DNA of 64,000 bases from Cocleimonas flava (GTDB lineage Bacteria; Pseudomonadota; Gammaproteobacteria; Thiotrichales; Thiotrichaceae). Of the stretch, positions 17,148 through 26,582 are shown in pieces. The translations under genes were made by a program, and so were the position numbers. The notes under the pieces are model-generated. The model searched no databases and had not been told where the DNA came from. It worked only from the letters and a program-made list of their open reading frames with translations. Within the stretch, counting starts at the first letter, position 1. Each line of letters begins with the position of its first letter. Location: positions 993,351 through 1,057,350 of the forward strand of contig NZ_SMFQ01000002.1 in NCBI RefSeq assembly GCF_004339015.1, given 5' to 3'.

Positions 17148-19592
17148 TTACGCCGCTGTAATTTTAATTGATTTAAACTGATTTTCATCCACGCCATCTG
17201 CATGTTTCTTCCAAGGGTCAATCTGCGCAGGTTTTTGTGAAATGATGAAACGCTCATAAAGTTCTTTTCGGTTCGCTTCATCATCCAGAACAGCAGCTTT
17301 AATTTTGTCCAGACCAACACGTTCTATCCAGGGTGCTGTTCTCTCTAAGTAGTGTGCATCTTCACGATAGTATTGGCTGAAGGCGGCACAGTATTCGAGC
17401 ACTTCTTCTTCGGTATCTAGTTTGATTAAGAAGTCCGTTACGCGAACTTTAATTCCACCATTACCACCGACATGAATTTCATAACCAGAATCAACACAGA
17501 CCACACCAAAATCTTTGATGGTTGCTTCAGCACAATTACGTGGACAACCTGATACTGCCAGTTTGTATTTATGTGGCATCCAGGAACCCCAAGTGAGCTC
17601 TTCTAGTTTTACCCCTAAACCGGTTGAATCCTGAGTACCCATTCTGCACCAGGAATCTCCAACACAGGTTTTACAGGTTCGCATTGCTTTACCGTAAGCA
17701 TGCCCGGAAACAAAACCAGCTTCGCTGAGATCTTTCCATACCAATGGTAAATCTTCTTTTTTGATGCCGAACATATCAATACGCTGACCACCTGTCACTT
17801 TCATTTCAGGGACTTTGAATTTTTCTGCCACATCAGCTATTGCGTGAAGGTCTTTTGGCGTACACATACCGCCAAACATACGTGGAACCACAGAATACGT
17901 TCCGTCCTTCTGGATATTTCCATGTGCCCGTTCATTTATAAAGCGAGACTCAGGATCGTTGTATTCAGGGTTTTCGCACAGTAGATAATAGTTGGTTGCC
18001 TGTCTACAAACCGCGCAACCATCTTCTGTTTTCCAGTTTAGTGTTTTGCGCACATCTTCATGATCTTTTAAGTGCATTTCTCGAATACCAGCACGAACTT
18101 CTTCATGGGTTAACTCGGTGCAACCACACAATGATTTCTTGCTGGGTGCTTGTGAATAATCACCACCCAAAGTATGAGCCAGCAAAGATTCAACCAAACC
18201 CGTACAAGAACCACATGATGCAGAAGCTTTGGTATGTGCGCGGACGTCATCTAGGGTAAATAATTTCTTTTCTGTGATGGCATTAACGATTTCACTTTTA
18301 CAAACGCCGTTACAACCACAAATTTCAGCATTATCTGCCATTGCTGCTACACGGGTTTCATCGCCGTGACCTGCATCACCTAAGTGCGCTTGTCCGAATA
18401 AAATAGAATCACGGAAATCGGAAATATTGGTCCCGTCTTTCATCATCTGGAAGTACCAGGTGCCGTCCATGGTATCGCCGTATAAACAGGCGCCAATAAT
18501 AATGTTGTCACGTAGTATTAATTTTTTGTAGGTGCCGCTGGCTACATCGCGAAATAATAATTCTTCGGTATCGTCGTCACCGATAAAGTCACCGGCTGAG
18601 AACAATGAAATGCCCGTTACTTTAAGCATCGTAGAAGTAACAGTGCCTTCGTAGCGACCATAACCTAATTCAGCAAGGTGATTAGCTGCAACTTTAGCTT
18701 GCTCAAATAATGGTGCAACCAAACCGTAGACTTGTCCACGATGCTGAACACACTCACCAATCGCGTAAATATTGGGGTCGAAAGTTTGCATCGTGTCGCT
18801 GACTACTATGCCGCGCTCACAGTGCAAGCCAGTCGATTTGGCAAGTTCGAAATTAGGTTTGATACCTACCGCCATAACTAGCAAATCAGCATCAACTTCT
18901 GAGCCATCACTGAAACGTAACCCTGTAACTCGTCCATCACCTAAAATTTCTTCAGAAGCATGAGACATTAAAAACTTCATGCCTTTTTCTTCGAGCGATG
19001 TTTTGAGCATTGTCGCCGCGTCTTTATCAAGCTGGCGATCCATAAGGCTGTCACCGATATGAACAACGGTAACATCCATGCCTTGTTTCATTAATCCGTT
19101 AGCCGCTTCAAGTCCTAATAAACCACCGCCTATTACGACAGCTTTCTTGTAATTGAGGGCGGCATCGACCATCGCATCGACATCTTTAACATCACGGAAA
19201 CCAATTACGCCTTCTTTATCTGCACCTGGTAGAGGCAGCATGAATGACGTGGAACCCGTCGCTATTAATAATTTATCGTAGGATAATTCTGTGCCATCTT
19301 CAGCAATAACCTTTTTAGCAACTCGGTCAATATCAGTAACTCTTTTACCTTTTTCGAAACGGATATTGTTTTCCTGATACCAATTGTCATCGTTAAGCAT
19401 GACCTCTTCGAGTGTTTTTTCATTCGCTAAAACAGGAGATAACATGATGCGGTTGTAGTTACCGTAAGGCTCATCACCAAATACAGTAATATTGTATTTT
19501 TCAGGTTCTAGCTTTAAGAGCTCCTCAATCGTGCGCATGCCGGCCATTCCGTTGCCGACTAATATAAGGTTTTGTTTAGCAATATCACTCAC
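17148..19592 (-). CDS. nirB: Nitrite reductase (NADH) large subunit
   Basis: 814-aa cytoplasmic assimilatory enzyme reducing nitrite to ammonium with NAD(P)H. Order of parts: N-terminal FAD/NAD domains (VGNGMAGMRT at 12-21; VVIGGGLLGLEAANG near 150), a BFD-like [2Fe-2S] domain (CGCNGVCKSEIVNAI near 420 with CGSC further on), then the sulfite/nitrite reductase half with the siroheme/[4Fe-4S] cysteines CKTCVGDSWC and SGCPRNCAEA. The start is GTG with a TGGAGT ribosome site. A sigma-54 promoter (19630-19645) lies just upstream, so nitrogen control by NtrC is likely. Confidence 0.95.
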   Translation of the reverse strand: MSDIAKQNLILVGNGMAGMRTIEELLKLEPEKYNITVFGDEPYGNYNRIMLSPVLANEKTLEEVMLNDDNWYQENNIRFEKGKRVTDIDRVAKKVIAEDGTELSYDKLLIATGSTSFMLPLPGADKEGVIGFRDVKDVDAMVDAALNYKKAVVIGGGLLGLEAANGLMKQGMDVTVVHIGDSLMDRQLDKDAATMLKTSLEEKGMKFLMSHASEEILGDGRVTGLRFSDGSEVDADLLVMAVGIKPNFELAKSTGLHCERGIVVSDTMQTFDPNIYAIGECVQHRGQVYGLVAPLFEQAKVAANHLAELGYGRYEGTVTSTMLKVTGISLFSAGDFIGDDDTEELLFRDVASGTYKKLILRDNIIIGACLYGDTMDGTWYFQMMKDGTNISDFRDSILFGQAHLGDAGHGDETRVAAMADNAEICGCNGVCKSEIVNAITEKKLFTLDDVRAHTKASASCGSCTGLVESLLAHTLGGDYSQAPSKKSLCGCTELTHEEVRAGIREMHLKDHEDVRKTLNWKTEDGCAVCRQATNYYLLCENPEYNDPESRFINERAHGNIQKDGTYSVVPRMFGGMCTPKDLHAIADVAEKFKVPEMKVTGGQRIDMFGIKKEDLPLVWKDLSEAGFVSGHAYGKAMRTCKTCVGDSWCRMGTQDSTGLGVKLEELTWGSWMPHKYKLAVSGCPRNCAEATIKDFGVVCVDSGYEIHVGGNGGIKVRVTDFLIKLDTEEEVLEYCAAFSQYYREDAHYLERTAPWIERVGLDKIKAAVLDDEANRKELYERFIISQKPAQIDPWKKHADGVDENQFKSIKITAA

Positions 19593-19629
19593 AGGAAAAA
19601 CTCCATTTAATGGTTGTTAGTCTAATAAC

Positions 19630-19645
19630 AGCAAATAATGTGCCA
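19630..19645 (-). promoter_or_regulatory. Sigma-54 promoter of nirBD
   Basis: On the minus strand TGGCACATTATTTGCT, which fits the -24/-12 consensus TGGCAY-N5-TTGCW exactly. The predicted transcript would start about 27 nt before the nirB GTG. I found no clear NtrC palindrome in the 311-nt gap 19593-19903. Confidence 0.85.
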
Positions 19646-19658
19646 AAGTGAATTTTTT

Positions 19659-19688
19659 AAAAAAGCCGTTATAAGTGGGGAGGTGGGT
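19659..19688 (+). repeat. G6 repeat copy (interrupted G-run), G strand on +
   Basis: AAAAAAGCCGTTAT then AAGTGGGGAGGTGGG. The G-run is broken by an A. It lies 13 nt beyond the -24 end of the nirB sigma-54 promoter, inside the gap between nirB and the PP2C gene, which are both on minus. Confidence 0.7.
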
Positions 19689-19903
19689 ATTAATTATTTA
19701 TAATCATTAATGCGTTGCCCATAATCAGTGCATACGTCCTCAAAATGGGCATTAACGCCTTGTATTTGTGCAATTTGATGGATTAGGCTATTTCCATCAC
19801 GCTTTATTTTGTTATTAAAGAATGTTCACTGTTCGGCACGGGATGATTCTACTAACTGTTTTTATATTGAGTTAGAGATTTCAGTGTGTTTAAGACTGTC
19901 TTT

Positions 19904-20683
19904 TTAAGGCAACTCATCAATTTTCACTAATTGCGCAGTAAGGCTATCCGAGCTTCCTACTTGATAAGCTTGTTCCACTAACAATTCTGCTGCCAAATCA
20001 AGATCATCGATATGCTCTTCGATAGTATCGATAATAAAATCATTACTGACATGTTCGTAAACACCGTCTGTTGTCATGAAAAACACGTCGTCTAGTTTCA
20101 TGGGGGTGGTTTGATAATCGATATCCAGAATTGAATAAATGCCAAGCCCTCTATTGAGATAACTGATTTCATCCGATACTCGCAAGCAATGATCCGTCGT
20201 TAATTGTTCTAGTTTTCCTGCCCTAAATCGATAAATACGCGTATCACCGATATGTAGAATATGGGCGGTGGTAGATTTGAGAATTAGCGAGCTAAAGGTA
20301 CACACATAGTCTTTGTCATTATCAGGGTGTCCATGAGTTTTCTGTGACTGTGCGTGCAACCATGAGTTAGTTGCTATAAGGACTTGTTCGGCAGAACGTT
20401 TTACTGCTGAGGATTTAGACGTGTCGTAATAATCATCTAAAAAACCAGCAACGCTTGTTTCACTGGCGATCTGGCTTATGTAACTGTTATTAATACCGTC
20501 GGCTATAGCCAAAGCGATTCCTTTGGATGACAGTAAAGGTTCTTCGGGATAGTAAGATCCATGAAAATCCTGATTGATTTCTTTACGACCTTTATCTGAA
20601 TATTCGCCTATTGATACAGTTAGTTTACCCGGCATTTTTGTATCCCATTTTTTATTTTCTGGTTTCTCTAATATTTGATTCAT
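19904..20683 (-). CDS. PP2C-family serine/threonine phosphatase, kinase domain absent
   Basis: 259 aa, one PP2C domain. Metal-site motifs are visible: SDKGRKEINQD near 29-39 (the Asp before FHG), ADGINNS near 61-67, HIGDTRIYRF near 145 and TTDGVYEHV near 205, then SDSLTAQLV at the end. In Pseudomonas and relatives the gene beside nirBD-nasA encodes a longer protein with PP2C followed by a Ser/Thr kinase and a membrane anchor; here the frame stops cleanly after the phosphatase part and no kinase remnant follows. Its own sigma-54 promoter (20721-20736) ties it to the nitrogen regulon. The target is unknown. Confidence 0.85.
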   Translation of the reverse strand: MNQILEKPENKKWDTKMPGKLTVSIGEYSDKGRKEINQDFHGSYYPEEPLLSSKGIALAIADGINNSYISQIASETSVAGFLDDYYDTSKSSAVKRSAEQVLIATNSWLHAQSQKTHGHPDNDKDYVCTFSSLILKSTTAHILHIGDTRIYRFRAGKLEQLTTDHCLRVSDEISYLNRGLGIYSILDIDYQTTPMKLDDVFFMTTDGVYEHVSNDFIIDTIEEHIDDLDLAAELLVEQAYQVGSSDSLTAQLVKIDELP

Positions 20684-20720
20684 GGTTATTTTCTGCCAAT
20701 TTTAAATTTACTTAAGATTT

Positions 20721-20736
20721 TGCAAAATGCATGCCA
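20721..20736 (-). promoter_or_regulatory. Sigma-54 promoter of the PP2C gene
   Basis: Minus strand TGGCATGCATTTTGCA, a full match to TGGCAY-N5-TTGCW, about 38 nt before the start codon. The 338-nt gap 20684-21021 also holds a G6 repeat copy and a hairpin near nasA; I see no further gene there. Confidence 0.85.
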
Positions 20737-20933
20737 AGTTAATAAAAGTTAAGACCTGTTATTTTCAATACGAGTTATTTGTTTTGATTAAGTTACTGAT
20801 TAATATGAATTTAATGGGTCGTGAACTGCCGTTTACAGTTTATGTTGAAGTCTTTATTTAGGTTTAATGATGGGGTTCAGCAAAAGAATCAGAGTGCTTG
20901 AGCGTAAAAGCCTATGTATTTGAAGATTCAAAT

Positions 20934-20962
20934 AAAAAAAGGCCTGTAAGTAGGGGGGTGAC
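20934..20962 (+). repeat. G6 repeat copy, G strand on +
   Basis: AAAAAAAGGCCTGT followed by the perfect core AAGTAGGGGGGTGAC. Between the PP2C gene and nasA, both on minus. Confidence 0.85.
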
Positions 20963-20992
20963 AATTTTTAAAAGCGCATGACAGGGGTATTA

Positions 20993-21020
20993 TGGTGCAA
21001 TAGTGTTTTCTATCGCACCA
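20993..21020 (-). terminator. Hairpin after nasA
   Basis: On the minus strand TGGTGCGATAG pairs with CTATTGCACCA, 11 bp including one G-U in RNA, around AAAACA. It begins 2 nt beyond the nasA stop. There is no U-tract. The two GGTGC/GCACC ends also resemble NtrC half-sites, so a second role cannot be excluded. Confidence 0.55.
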
Positions 21021-21021
21021 G

Positions 21022-23721
21022 TTAGGCGCTAGCGAATGTGTTGCTCGCTAAAATACCGCGTAATTCTGGTAAACATGAGCCACAGTTAGTGCCTGCCTGT
21101 AAACATTCACCTATTTGTTCTGGCGTGGTTAGCCCTTTTTCATTTATCGCCTTTAGAATGGTTTTCTCTCCCACATTAAAGCAGGCGCAGACTGTCTTGC
21201 CCGCATCTTCCTGATCAGCGGGTGGTTTGCCACTGAGCAAACTCATACGCTCACTTATCGATATCTCTTCTTTTTGAAAAAGGCTGATTAGCCAGTCACG
21301 TGGCGGTAGTTTTTCATTGGGGCCGATAAAGATGATATTGATTAATTTCGACCCTCTAAACTGGGCTGCTCTATACGTATGGTTAGATTTATCGAAGTAT
21401 TCAATCCATTCATCTTCACTGATTGTGCCGAGCAGTTCTTTAGAGAACGCTGCCCAATTTGGGCCACAGTGATACCCTGCCATTTCATAACGCCAGAAAC
21501 CACGTCCACGAGATTTAACCCAGTATTTGGCAAAACCAAGATCAAGATTGGTTGAGTTGTTGGATAGGATAAAGCCATGCCAGTTTCCCACATAGGGTTC
21601 TATATTGACGATACCGTGTTTAGATTCTGGTTGACCGGAAATAGGATCAACCACTGACGGGATTAAAGCGCCTACATTCGCGCGACTACTAAATTGGCCG
21701 TTCCAATGTATGGGCAGGAATATACTGCCGCGTTGCTGTTTGTCAGAATATTGAACTCTGACAATCACGGATTTTTCCAGCGGTCCGTTTATCCGTGCAA
21801 GGCTGCGATCCGTTAATCCATATTGTGCCGCATCAAGCGGATTTACTTCCACAAAAGGCTCATGGATATGTGCAGATAAACGGGGCGATACACCTGTGCG
21901 TGTCATGGTATGCCAGTGATCACGAACTCGGCCTGTATTGAGTACCAGGTCAAATTCTTTGGTGGTGCTGAATGCGGGTGCCCTGGGTGTTACGCTAATA
22001 AAACGTGCTTTACCATCGGGCGTATTAAATTTTCCATTCGAAAAAAGTCGCTTAGTCCCTGCTGGTGATTCTGCTGTTATTGGCCAAGGCTTGATAGGAA
22101 ACGTTTCGTATTCCTGATTAGTGATATTCTGTAATTCACTAATGTTAAAAAAGCGATGAGCGTTTGCCTTATCGTCGTTTTCAAATGCTGATAATGCCGC
22201 ATGTTCACGAAAGATATCCGCCGCTGATGCATAAGGAAAGTGTTCTGCAAAACCCATACGATGGGCAACTTCAGTAATAATGTCCCAATCTGCTTTAGCT
22301 TGACCGGGAGCAGTTAAAAAAGAACGGCGACGAGAAATATGGCGATCCGAATTGGTGACAGTGCCATCATTTTCGCCCCATGTTAGAGCAGGTAACAAAA
22401 TATCCGCAACTTTAGCGGTGTCTGTTTCTCTGACACAATCCGAAACAATGACTAACTCGCACTTTTTTAGCGCTGCTTTTACTTTTTCAGCATCAGGCAT
22501 GCTGACAACAGGGTTCGTTGCCATTATCCAAACCGCTTTAACTTTGCCTTGATCGATGGCTTCGAATAAATCGACAGCTTTTAAGCCTTGTTTATTAGCG
22601 ATAGTGGGCGAATTCCAGAAGCGTTGTACACGGTCACAATGCTCTGGGTTTTCAAGATCCATGTGAGCGGCGAGTTGATTGGCTAAACCGCCAACTTCTC
22701 TGCCACCCATGGCATTGGGTTGTCCGGTAAATGAAAAGGGTCCCATGCCTGGTCGGCCAATTCTTCCTGTGAAAAGGTGGCAGTTAATGATTGCATTACC
22801 TTTATCAACACCACTGGATGATTGATTAATACCTTGTGAAAAAACAGTGACAACTTTTTCGGTATTGGCAAACAGGTTATAAAATTCACTGACATCTTCT
22901 TCTGAAAGAGCGCATTGTTCAGCAACACTCGCAATACTGGGGGCTGATTCCTTTGCCGCCTGCAAAGCACCATCTATTCCACTGGTACAGTTTTCAGTAA
23001 AGAAGTTGTTTTCTATATCGAGTTCTTTTAAATAATTAAGTAATCCATTGAATAGAACCGCATCGGTTCCTGGTTTTAAAGAAAGTTGAATATCTGCAGC
23101 GCTAGTAGTTTGTGTTTCACGCGGATCAATATTGATGACTTTTAATTTAGGGTTGGCTTTTTTAGCACGCACTATTTGCTGAAATAAAATAGGGTGGCAC
23201 CACGCGGCATTGCTGCCTGTTAATACAATTAAGTTGGCTTTATCTAAATCTTCAAAGCTACAAGGTACGCAATCTTCACCAAATGCGCGTTTATAGGCAG
23301 CAACCGCTGATGACATGCACAGTCGTGAATTGGTATCGATATTCGCAGAGCCAATGAAGCCCTTCATCAATTTATTGGCAACGTAGTAATCTTCGGTTAA
23401 CAATTGCCCTGATACGTAAAAAGCGACAGCATCTGCACCATGTTCGTCAATTATTTCAGAAAAGCGCCCTGAAATAGTGCTAAGTGCTTGATCCCAGCTA
23501 ACTTGTTCTCCTTTTATTTCAGGGTATAGCAATCTATCCTGTAGATAGGCCGTCTCCCCAAGCGCTGTTCCCTTAGAGCATAAGCGTCCGTAATTCGCAG
23601 GATGATCAGGATCTCCCTTAACTGATACCACACCTTGCTCATCCATTGAGGCTAATACACCACAACCTACACCACAGTAGGGGCAAGTAGTTTTAATACT
23701 TCCAGTTTGTAATACATTCAT
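21022..23721 (-). CDS. nasA: Assimilatory nitrate reductase, catalytic subunit
   Basis: 899-aa molybdopterin enzyme reducing nitrate to nitrite in the cytoplasm. The N-terminal [4Fe-4S] ligands are CPYCGVGCGV (14-23) with a fourth cysteine in GRLCSKG near 48. The molybdopterin guanine dinucleotide domains follow (SRLCMSSAV near 132, SQGINQSS, and the C-terminal molydopterin-binding fold starting DLVLNTGRVRDHWHTMTRTG). A C-terminal BFD-like [2Fe-2S] domain carries VCACFNVGE and TNCGSCLPEL, as in NasA of gammaproteobacteria that lack a separate NasB. A sigma-54 promoter lies at 23761-23776, divergent from the nitrate importer. Confidence 0.95.
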   Translation of the reverse strand: MNVLQTGSIKTTCPYCGVGCGVLASMDEQGVVSVKGDPDHPANYGRLCSKGTALGETAYLQDRLLYPEIKGEQVSWDQALSTISGRFSEIIDEHGADAVAFYVSGQLLTEDYYVANKLMKGFIGSANIDTNSRLCMSSAVAAYKRAFGEDCVPCSFEDLDKANLIVLTGSNAAWCHPILFQQIVRAKKANPKLKVINIDPRETQTTSAADIQLSLKPGTDAVLFNGLLNYLKELDIENNFFTENCTSGIDGALQAAKESAPSIASVAEQCALSEEDVSEFYNLFANTEKVVTVFSQGINQSSSGVDKGNAIINCHLFTGRIGRPGMGPFSFTGQPNAMGGREVGGLANQLAAHMDLENPEHCDRVQRFWNSPTIANKQGLKAVDLFEAIDQGKVKAVWIMATNPVVSMPDAEKVKAALKKCELVIVSDCVRETDTAKVADILLPALTWGENDGTVTNSDRHISRRRSFLTAPGQAKADWDIITEVAHRMGFAEHFPYASAADIFREHAALSAFENDDKANAHRFFNISELQNITNQEYETFPIKPWPITAESPAGTKRLFSNGKFNTPDGKARFISVTPRAPAFSTTKEFDLVLNTGRVRDHWHTMTRTGVSPRLSAHIHEPFVEVNPLDAAQYGLTDRSLARINGPLEKSVIVRVQYSDKQQRGSIFLPIHWNGQFSSRANVGALIPSVVDPISGQPESKHGIVNIEPYVGNWHGFILSNNSTNLDLGFAKYWVKSRGRGFWRYEMAGYHCGPNWAAFSKELLGTISEDEWIEYFDKSNHTYRAAQFRGSKLINIIFIGPNEKLPPRDWLISLFQKEEISISERMSLLSGKPPADQEDAGKTVCACFNVGEKTILKAINEKGLTTPEQIGECLQAGTNCGSCLPELRGILASNTFASA

Positions 23722-23760
23722 ACAGATCGTTAAACCATTAAGTGTTTCATACTTTGTAAT

Positions 23761-23776
23761 TGCAACTTATATGCCA
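23761..23776 (-). promoter_or_regulatory. Sigma-54 promoter of nasA
   Basis: Minus strand TGGCATATAAGTTGCA matches TGGCAY-N5-TTGCW. The -12 GC is about 41 nt from the nasA ATG. Confidence 0.85.
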
Positions 23777-23787
23777 AAGGTATTTAT

Positions 23788-23811
23788 GGCTGTAAGTAGG
23801 GGGGGGGCTTT
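23788..23811 (+). repeat. G6 repeat copy with nine G's
   Basis: GGCTGTAAGTAGGGGGGGGGC: the core with T changed to G, giving an uninterrupted G9. The usual upstream A-tract is missing. It lies 12 nt beyond the nasA -24 box, in the nasA/nrtA divergent gap. Confidence 0.75.
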
Positions 23812-23826
23812 GATGAAAATAAGAAA

Positions 23827-23843
23827 TGCACTTGTATGATGCA
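23827..23843. promoter_or_regulatory. Putative NtrC-binding site between nasA and nrtA
   Basis: TGCACTTGTATGATGCA is a near-palindrome close to the NtrC consensus TGCACY-N5-RGTGCA, with one position off in the right half. It lies between the two divergent sigma-54 promoters in the 322-nt gap 23722-24043 and could serve both. Confidence 0.55.
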
Positions 23844-23985
23844 ATTCTAATGTTTGATGCCTTATTTTGAAGAAGAATATTCTACTGATAATAAGTACTG
23901 ATAGAAATTCGAGAACTTTTAATTTGAATAATAGTGTTATTTATCAGTAAGTTAATAGTTAATTTAGTTAGTCTTTGTTTATTTT

Positions 23986-24001
23986 TGGCATGGGCTTTGC
24001 A
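23986..24001 (+). promoter_or_regulatory. Sigma-54 promoter of nrtABD
   Basis: TGGCATGGGCTTTGCA, an exact TGGCAY-N5-TTGCW element, ending 42 nt before the nrtA start. Confidence 0.88.
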
Positions 24002-24043
24002 AAGGCTCTAATAATTATAGAAAAATAGTTATTGGAGTTTTAA

Positions 24044-25465
24044 GTGAAAATTAGCAGTAGCAAAAGTAAACCAAAACATAAATCAACATACAAAAGCATT
24101 CTTAAGAAGGTGACTTTGTCTATCAGTGTCGCTTTCACAATAAGTGCTGCACTAATTACACTTCCTGCTCATGCAGAAATAGGCGAACCTGAAAAAGAAG
24201 ATTTGAAGTTCGGTTTCATCAAACTAACCGATATGGCTCCATTAGCGATTGCATACGAAAAAGGGTATTTCGAAGACGAAGGACTGTACGTAAAGCTAGA
24301 AGCACAGGCGAACTGGAAAGTACTTTTAGATGGCGTTATCGATGGTCAATTAGATGGTGCGCACATGTTGGCTGGTCAGCCGCTTGCAGCAACCATAGGT
24401 TTTGGTACTAAAGCACATATTGTTACACCTTTTTCCATGGACTTGAATGGTAACGGTATTACGGTATCGAATGCTGTTTGGGAAGAAATGAAAAAGCACG
24501 TTGAGTACAAAGACGAAAAGCCAGTTCATCCAATCAGTGCAGCTGCGTTAAAACCCGTTGTTGAATCTTACAAAGATAAAGGTAAGGCATTCAAAATGGG
24601 TATGGTATTTCCTGTATCTACACATAACTACGAACTACGTTACTGGCTAGCGGCGGGTGGTTTAAGCCCTGGTTATTACGCACCTTCTAAGGGCGATATC
24701 AAAGGTCAACTACAAGCAGATGTTCAACTTTCAGTAACACCACCACCACAAATGCCAGCAACCATGGAAGCAGGCACAATCGATGGTTATTGCGTCGGTG
24801 AGCCATGGAACCAGCAAGCAGTATTTAAAGGCATTGGTGTGCCAGTTATAACTGACTACGAAATCTGGAAAGATAACCCGGAAAAAGTATTTGGTATGAC
24901 GGATGAATTTACTAAAAAATACCCAAATACCACGGCAAGAATTGTTAAAGCAATGATTCGTGCGGCTAAATGGTTAGATGAAGACAACAACAAAAATAGA
25001 ATGGAAGCAGTAAAGATTCTTGCTAAGCCAAACTATGTTGGTGCAGATGTTGACGTTATCGCTAACTCAATGACAGGTACATTTGAATACGAGAAAGGCG
25101 ATAAGCGTGAAGTGCCTGATTTCAATGTGTTCTTCCGTTATAACGCAACTTACCCTTATTACTCAGATGCTATCTGGTACCTCACGCAAATGCGTCGCTG
25201 GGGACAGATTGATGAGAAAAAGCCAGACAGTTGGTATACCGATATGGCGAAGAAAGTGTACAAGCCAGAGTTATACAAAGTTGCTGCATTAGAATTAATT
25301 GCAGAAGGAAAAATTTCGAAAGAAGAGTTTCCTGATTTTGCGACTGAAACCGGATTTAAACCAGCTCAAAATGAATTTATCGATGGTCTTACTTACGACG
25401 GTAGCAAGCCAAATGACTATATTGAGTCATTTAAAATCGGCCTAAAAGGCGATGACAAAGGCTAA
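24044..25465 (+). CDS. nrtA: Nitrate ABC transporter substrate-binding protein
   Basis: 473-aa NrtA/CmpA-family binding protein. A long basic N-terminus (about 25 residues, rich in K and S) precedes a hydrophobic signal segment ending LPAHA-EI near residue 44. The mature domain begins [20 protein letters not shown], the start typical of the family, and includes [13 protein letters not shown] and [13 protein letters not shown]. The start is GTG at 24044 after TTGGAG. First gene of nrtABD, followed by a hairpin with U-run that should favour extra nrtA transcript. Nitrate, possibly also nitrite or cyanate; the nas neighbours favour nitrate. Confidence 0.92.
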   Translation: MKISSSKSKPKHKSTYKSILKKVTLSISVAFTISAALITLPAHAEIGEPEKEDLKFGFIKLTDMAPLAIAYEKGYFEDEGLYVKLEAQANWKVLLDGVIDGQLDGAHMLAGQPLAATIGFGTKAHIVTPFSMDLNGNGITVSNAVWEEMKKHVEYKDEKPVHPISAAALKPVVESYKDKGKAFKMGMVFPVSTHNYELRYWLAAGGLSPGYYAPSKGDIKGQLQADVQLSVTPPPQMPATMEAGTIDGYCVGEPWNQQAVFKGIGVPVITDYEIWKDNPEKVFGMTDEFTKKYPNTTARIVKAMIRAAKWLDEDNNKNRMEAVKILAKPNYVGADVDVIANSMTGTFEYEKGDKREVPDFNVFFRYNATYPYYSDAIWYLTQMRRWGQIDEKKPDSWYTDMAKKVYKPELYKVAALELIAEGKISKEEFPDFATETGFKPAQNEFIDGLTYDGSKPNDYIESFKIGLKGDDKG

Positions 25466-25481
25466 CAAGTTCCTAGCGGTT

Positions 25482-25520
25482 CCCGCCCACTTTCTTTAGA
25501 GATTGTGTGGCGGGCTTTTT
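25482..25520 (+). terminator. Partial terminator between nrtA and nrtB
   Basis: CCCGCC (25482-25487) pairs with GGCGGG (25509-25514), followed by CTTTTT. The position after the binding-protein gene is typical of attenuation inside ABC operons. Confidence 0.75.
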
Positions 25521-25550
25521 AGGCCAGGAAACAAGGAAGAGGATAAAGCA

Positions 25551-26525
25551 GTGAGTACGCAAAGCATAGAATCCAGAACATTTAGTAAAGCAGACTTTAA
25601 AGCATTTTTTGTCAGTTTTGCTGTGCCTATTTTAGGTGTTCTAATCTTTTTGATGCTATGGAGTTTATTAGCGCCAAAAGTAGTGACATCTTTGGGTGCA
25701 GTGCCAGGTCCAAAACAGGTTTACTCACAATTTGAAGCGTTAGTTGTTGAGCATAAAGATGAGCGCCAAAAGCAGGTCGATTTTTATGAAAGACAAGAAA
25801 CACGTAATGCAAAGAAGTTAGCAAAAGACCCAGAAGCAACCATTAAGGTTCGTAAATACGCAGGTAATCCGACGTTTTTTGATCAGATCATTACCAGCGT
25901 AGTGACTGTAATGGCAGGGTTTTTATTGGCCTCTTTGATCGCAATTCCCATTGGAATAGTCGCAGGCTTAAGTAAAACGGTTTATGCCGCTTTAAATCCA
26001 TTGGTGCAAATATTTAAACCGGTTTCTCCACTCGCATGGTTGCCAATTGTAACCATGATCGTGAGTGCGACCTACGTTACATCCGATGATGCATGGTTTG
26101 ATAAATCATTTTTAAACTCTGCAATTACGGTTCTACTTTGCTGCTTGTGGCCAACCATTATCAGTACTGCAGTTGGCGTTACCAATGTGAGTAAAGATTT
26201 GCAAAATGTCAGCCATGTATTGCGCTTAAGCTGGTGGACGCATGTAAGAAAAATTGTTTTACCTTCAGCCATTCCAATGATTTTTACAGGTTTACGTTTG
26301 TCATTGGGTATTGCGTGGATGGTATTAATTGCGGCAGAAATGCTGTCGCAGAACCCTGGTTTAGGAAAGTTTGTTTGGGATGAATTCCAGAACGGCAGTT
26401 CTAATTCACTGGGTAGAATCATGGTAGCGGTTGTTGTGATAGGCCTGATAGGCTTTTTACTGGATCGAATCATGCTGTTTCTACAGAAAAAAGTGTCTTG
26501 GGATAAGTCGGTTGCATTACGTTAA
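25551..26525 (+). CDS. nrtB: Nitrate ABC transporter permease
   Basis: 324 aa from the GTG at 25551. The frame is open further up to a TTG at 25503, but that part overlaps the terminator; AGGAAGAGGA lies 8 nt before the GTG. One N-terminal membrane segment (VPILGVLIFLMLWSLLAP), a charged periplasmic or cytoplasmic loop (KDERQKQVDFYERQE), then the BPD transporter domain with four to five membrane segments. The end IMLFLQKKVSWDK is typical of NrtB/NasE. It works with nrtA and nrtD as the inner-membrane pore. Confidence 0.92.
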   Translation: MSTQSIESRTFSKADFKAFFVSFAVPILGVLIFLMLWSLLAPKVVTSLGAVPGPKQVYSQFEALVVEHKDERQKQVDFYERQETRNAKKLAKDPEATIKVRKYAGNPTFFDQIITSVVTVMAGFLLASLIAIPIGIVAGLSKTVYAALNPLVQIFKPVSPLAWLPIVTMIVSATYVTSDDAWFDKSFLNSAITVLLCCLWPTIISTAVGVTNVSKDLQNVSHVLRLSWWTHVRKIVLPSAIPMIFTGLRLSLGIAWMVLIAAEMLSQNPGLGKFVWDEFQNGSSNSLGRIMVAVVVIGLIGFLLDRIMLFLQKKVSWDKSVALR

Positions 26526-26582
26526 TAGAAGACGCCATGCGTGCATTAGTACGCTGATAAAAGTCTGATAGGAGGTTTGATC

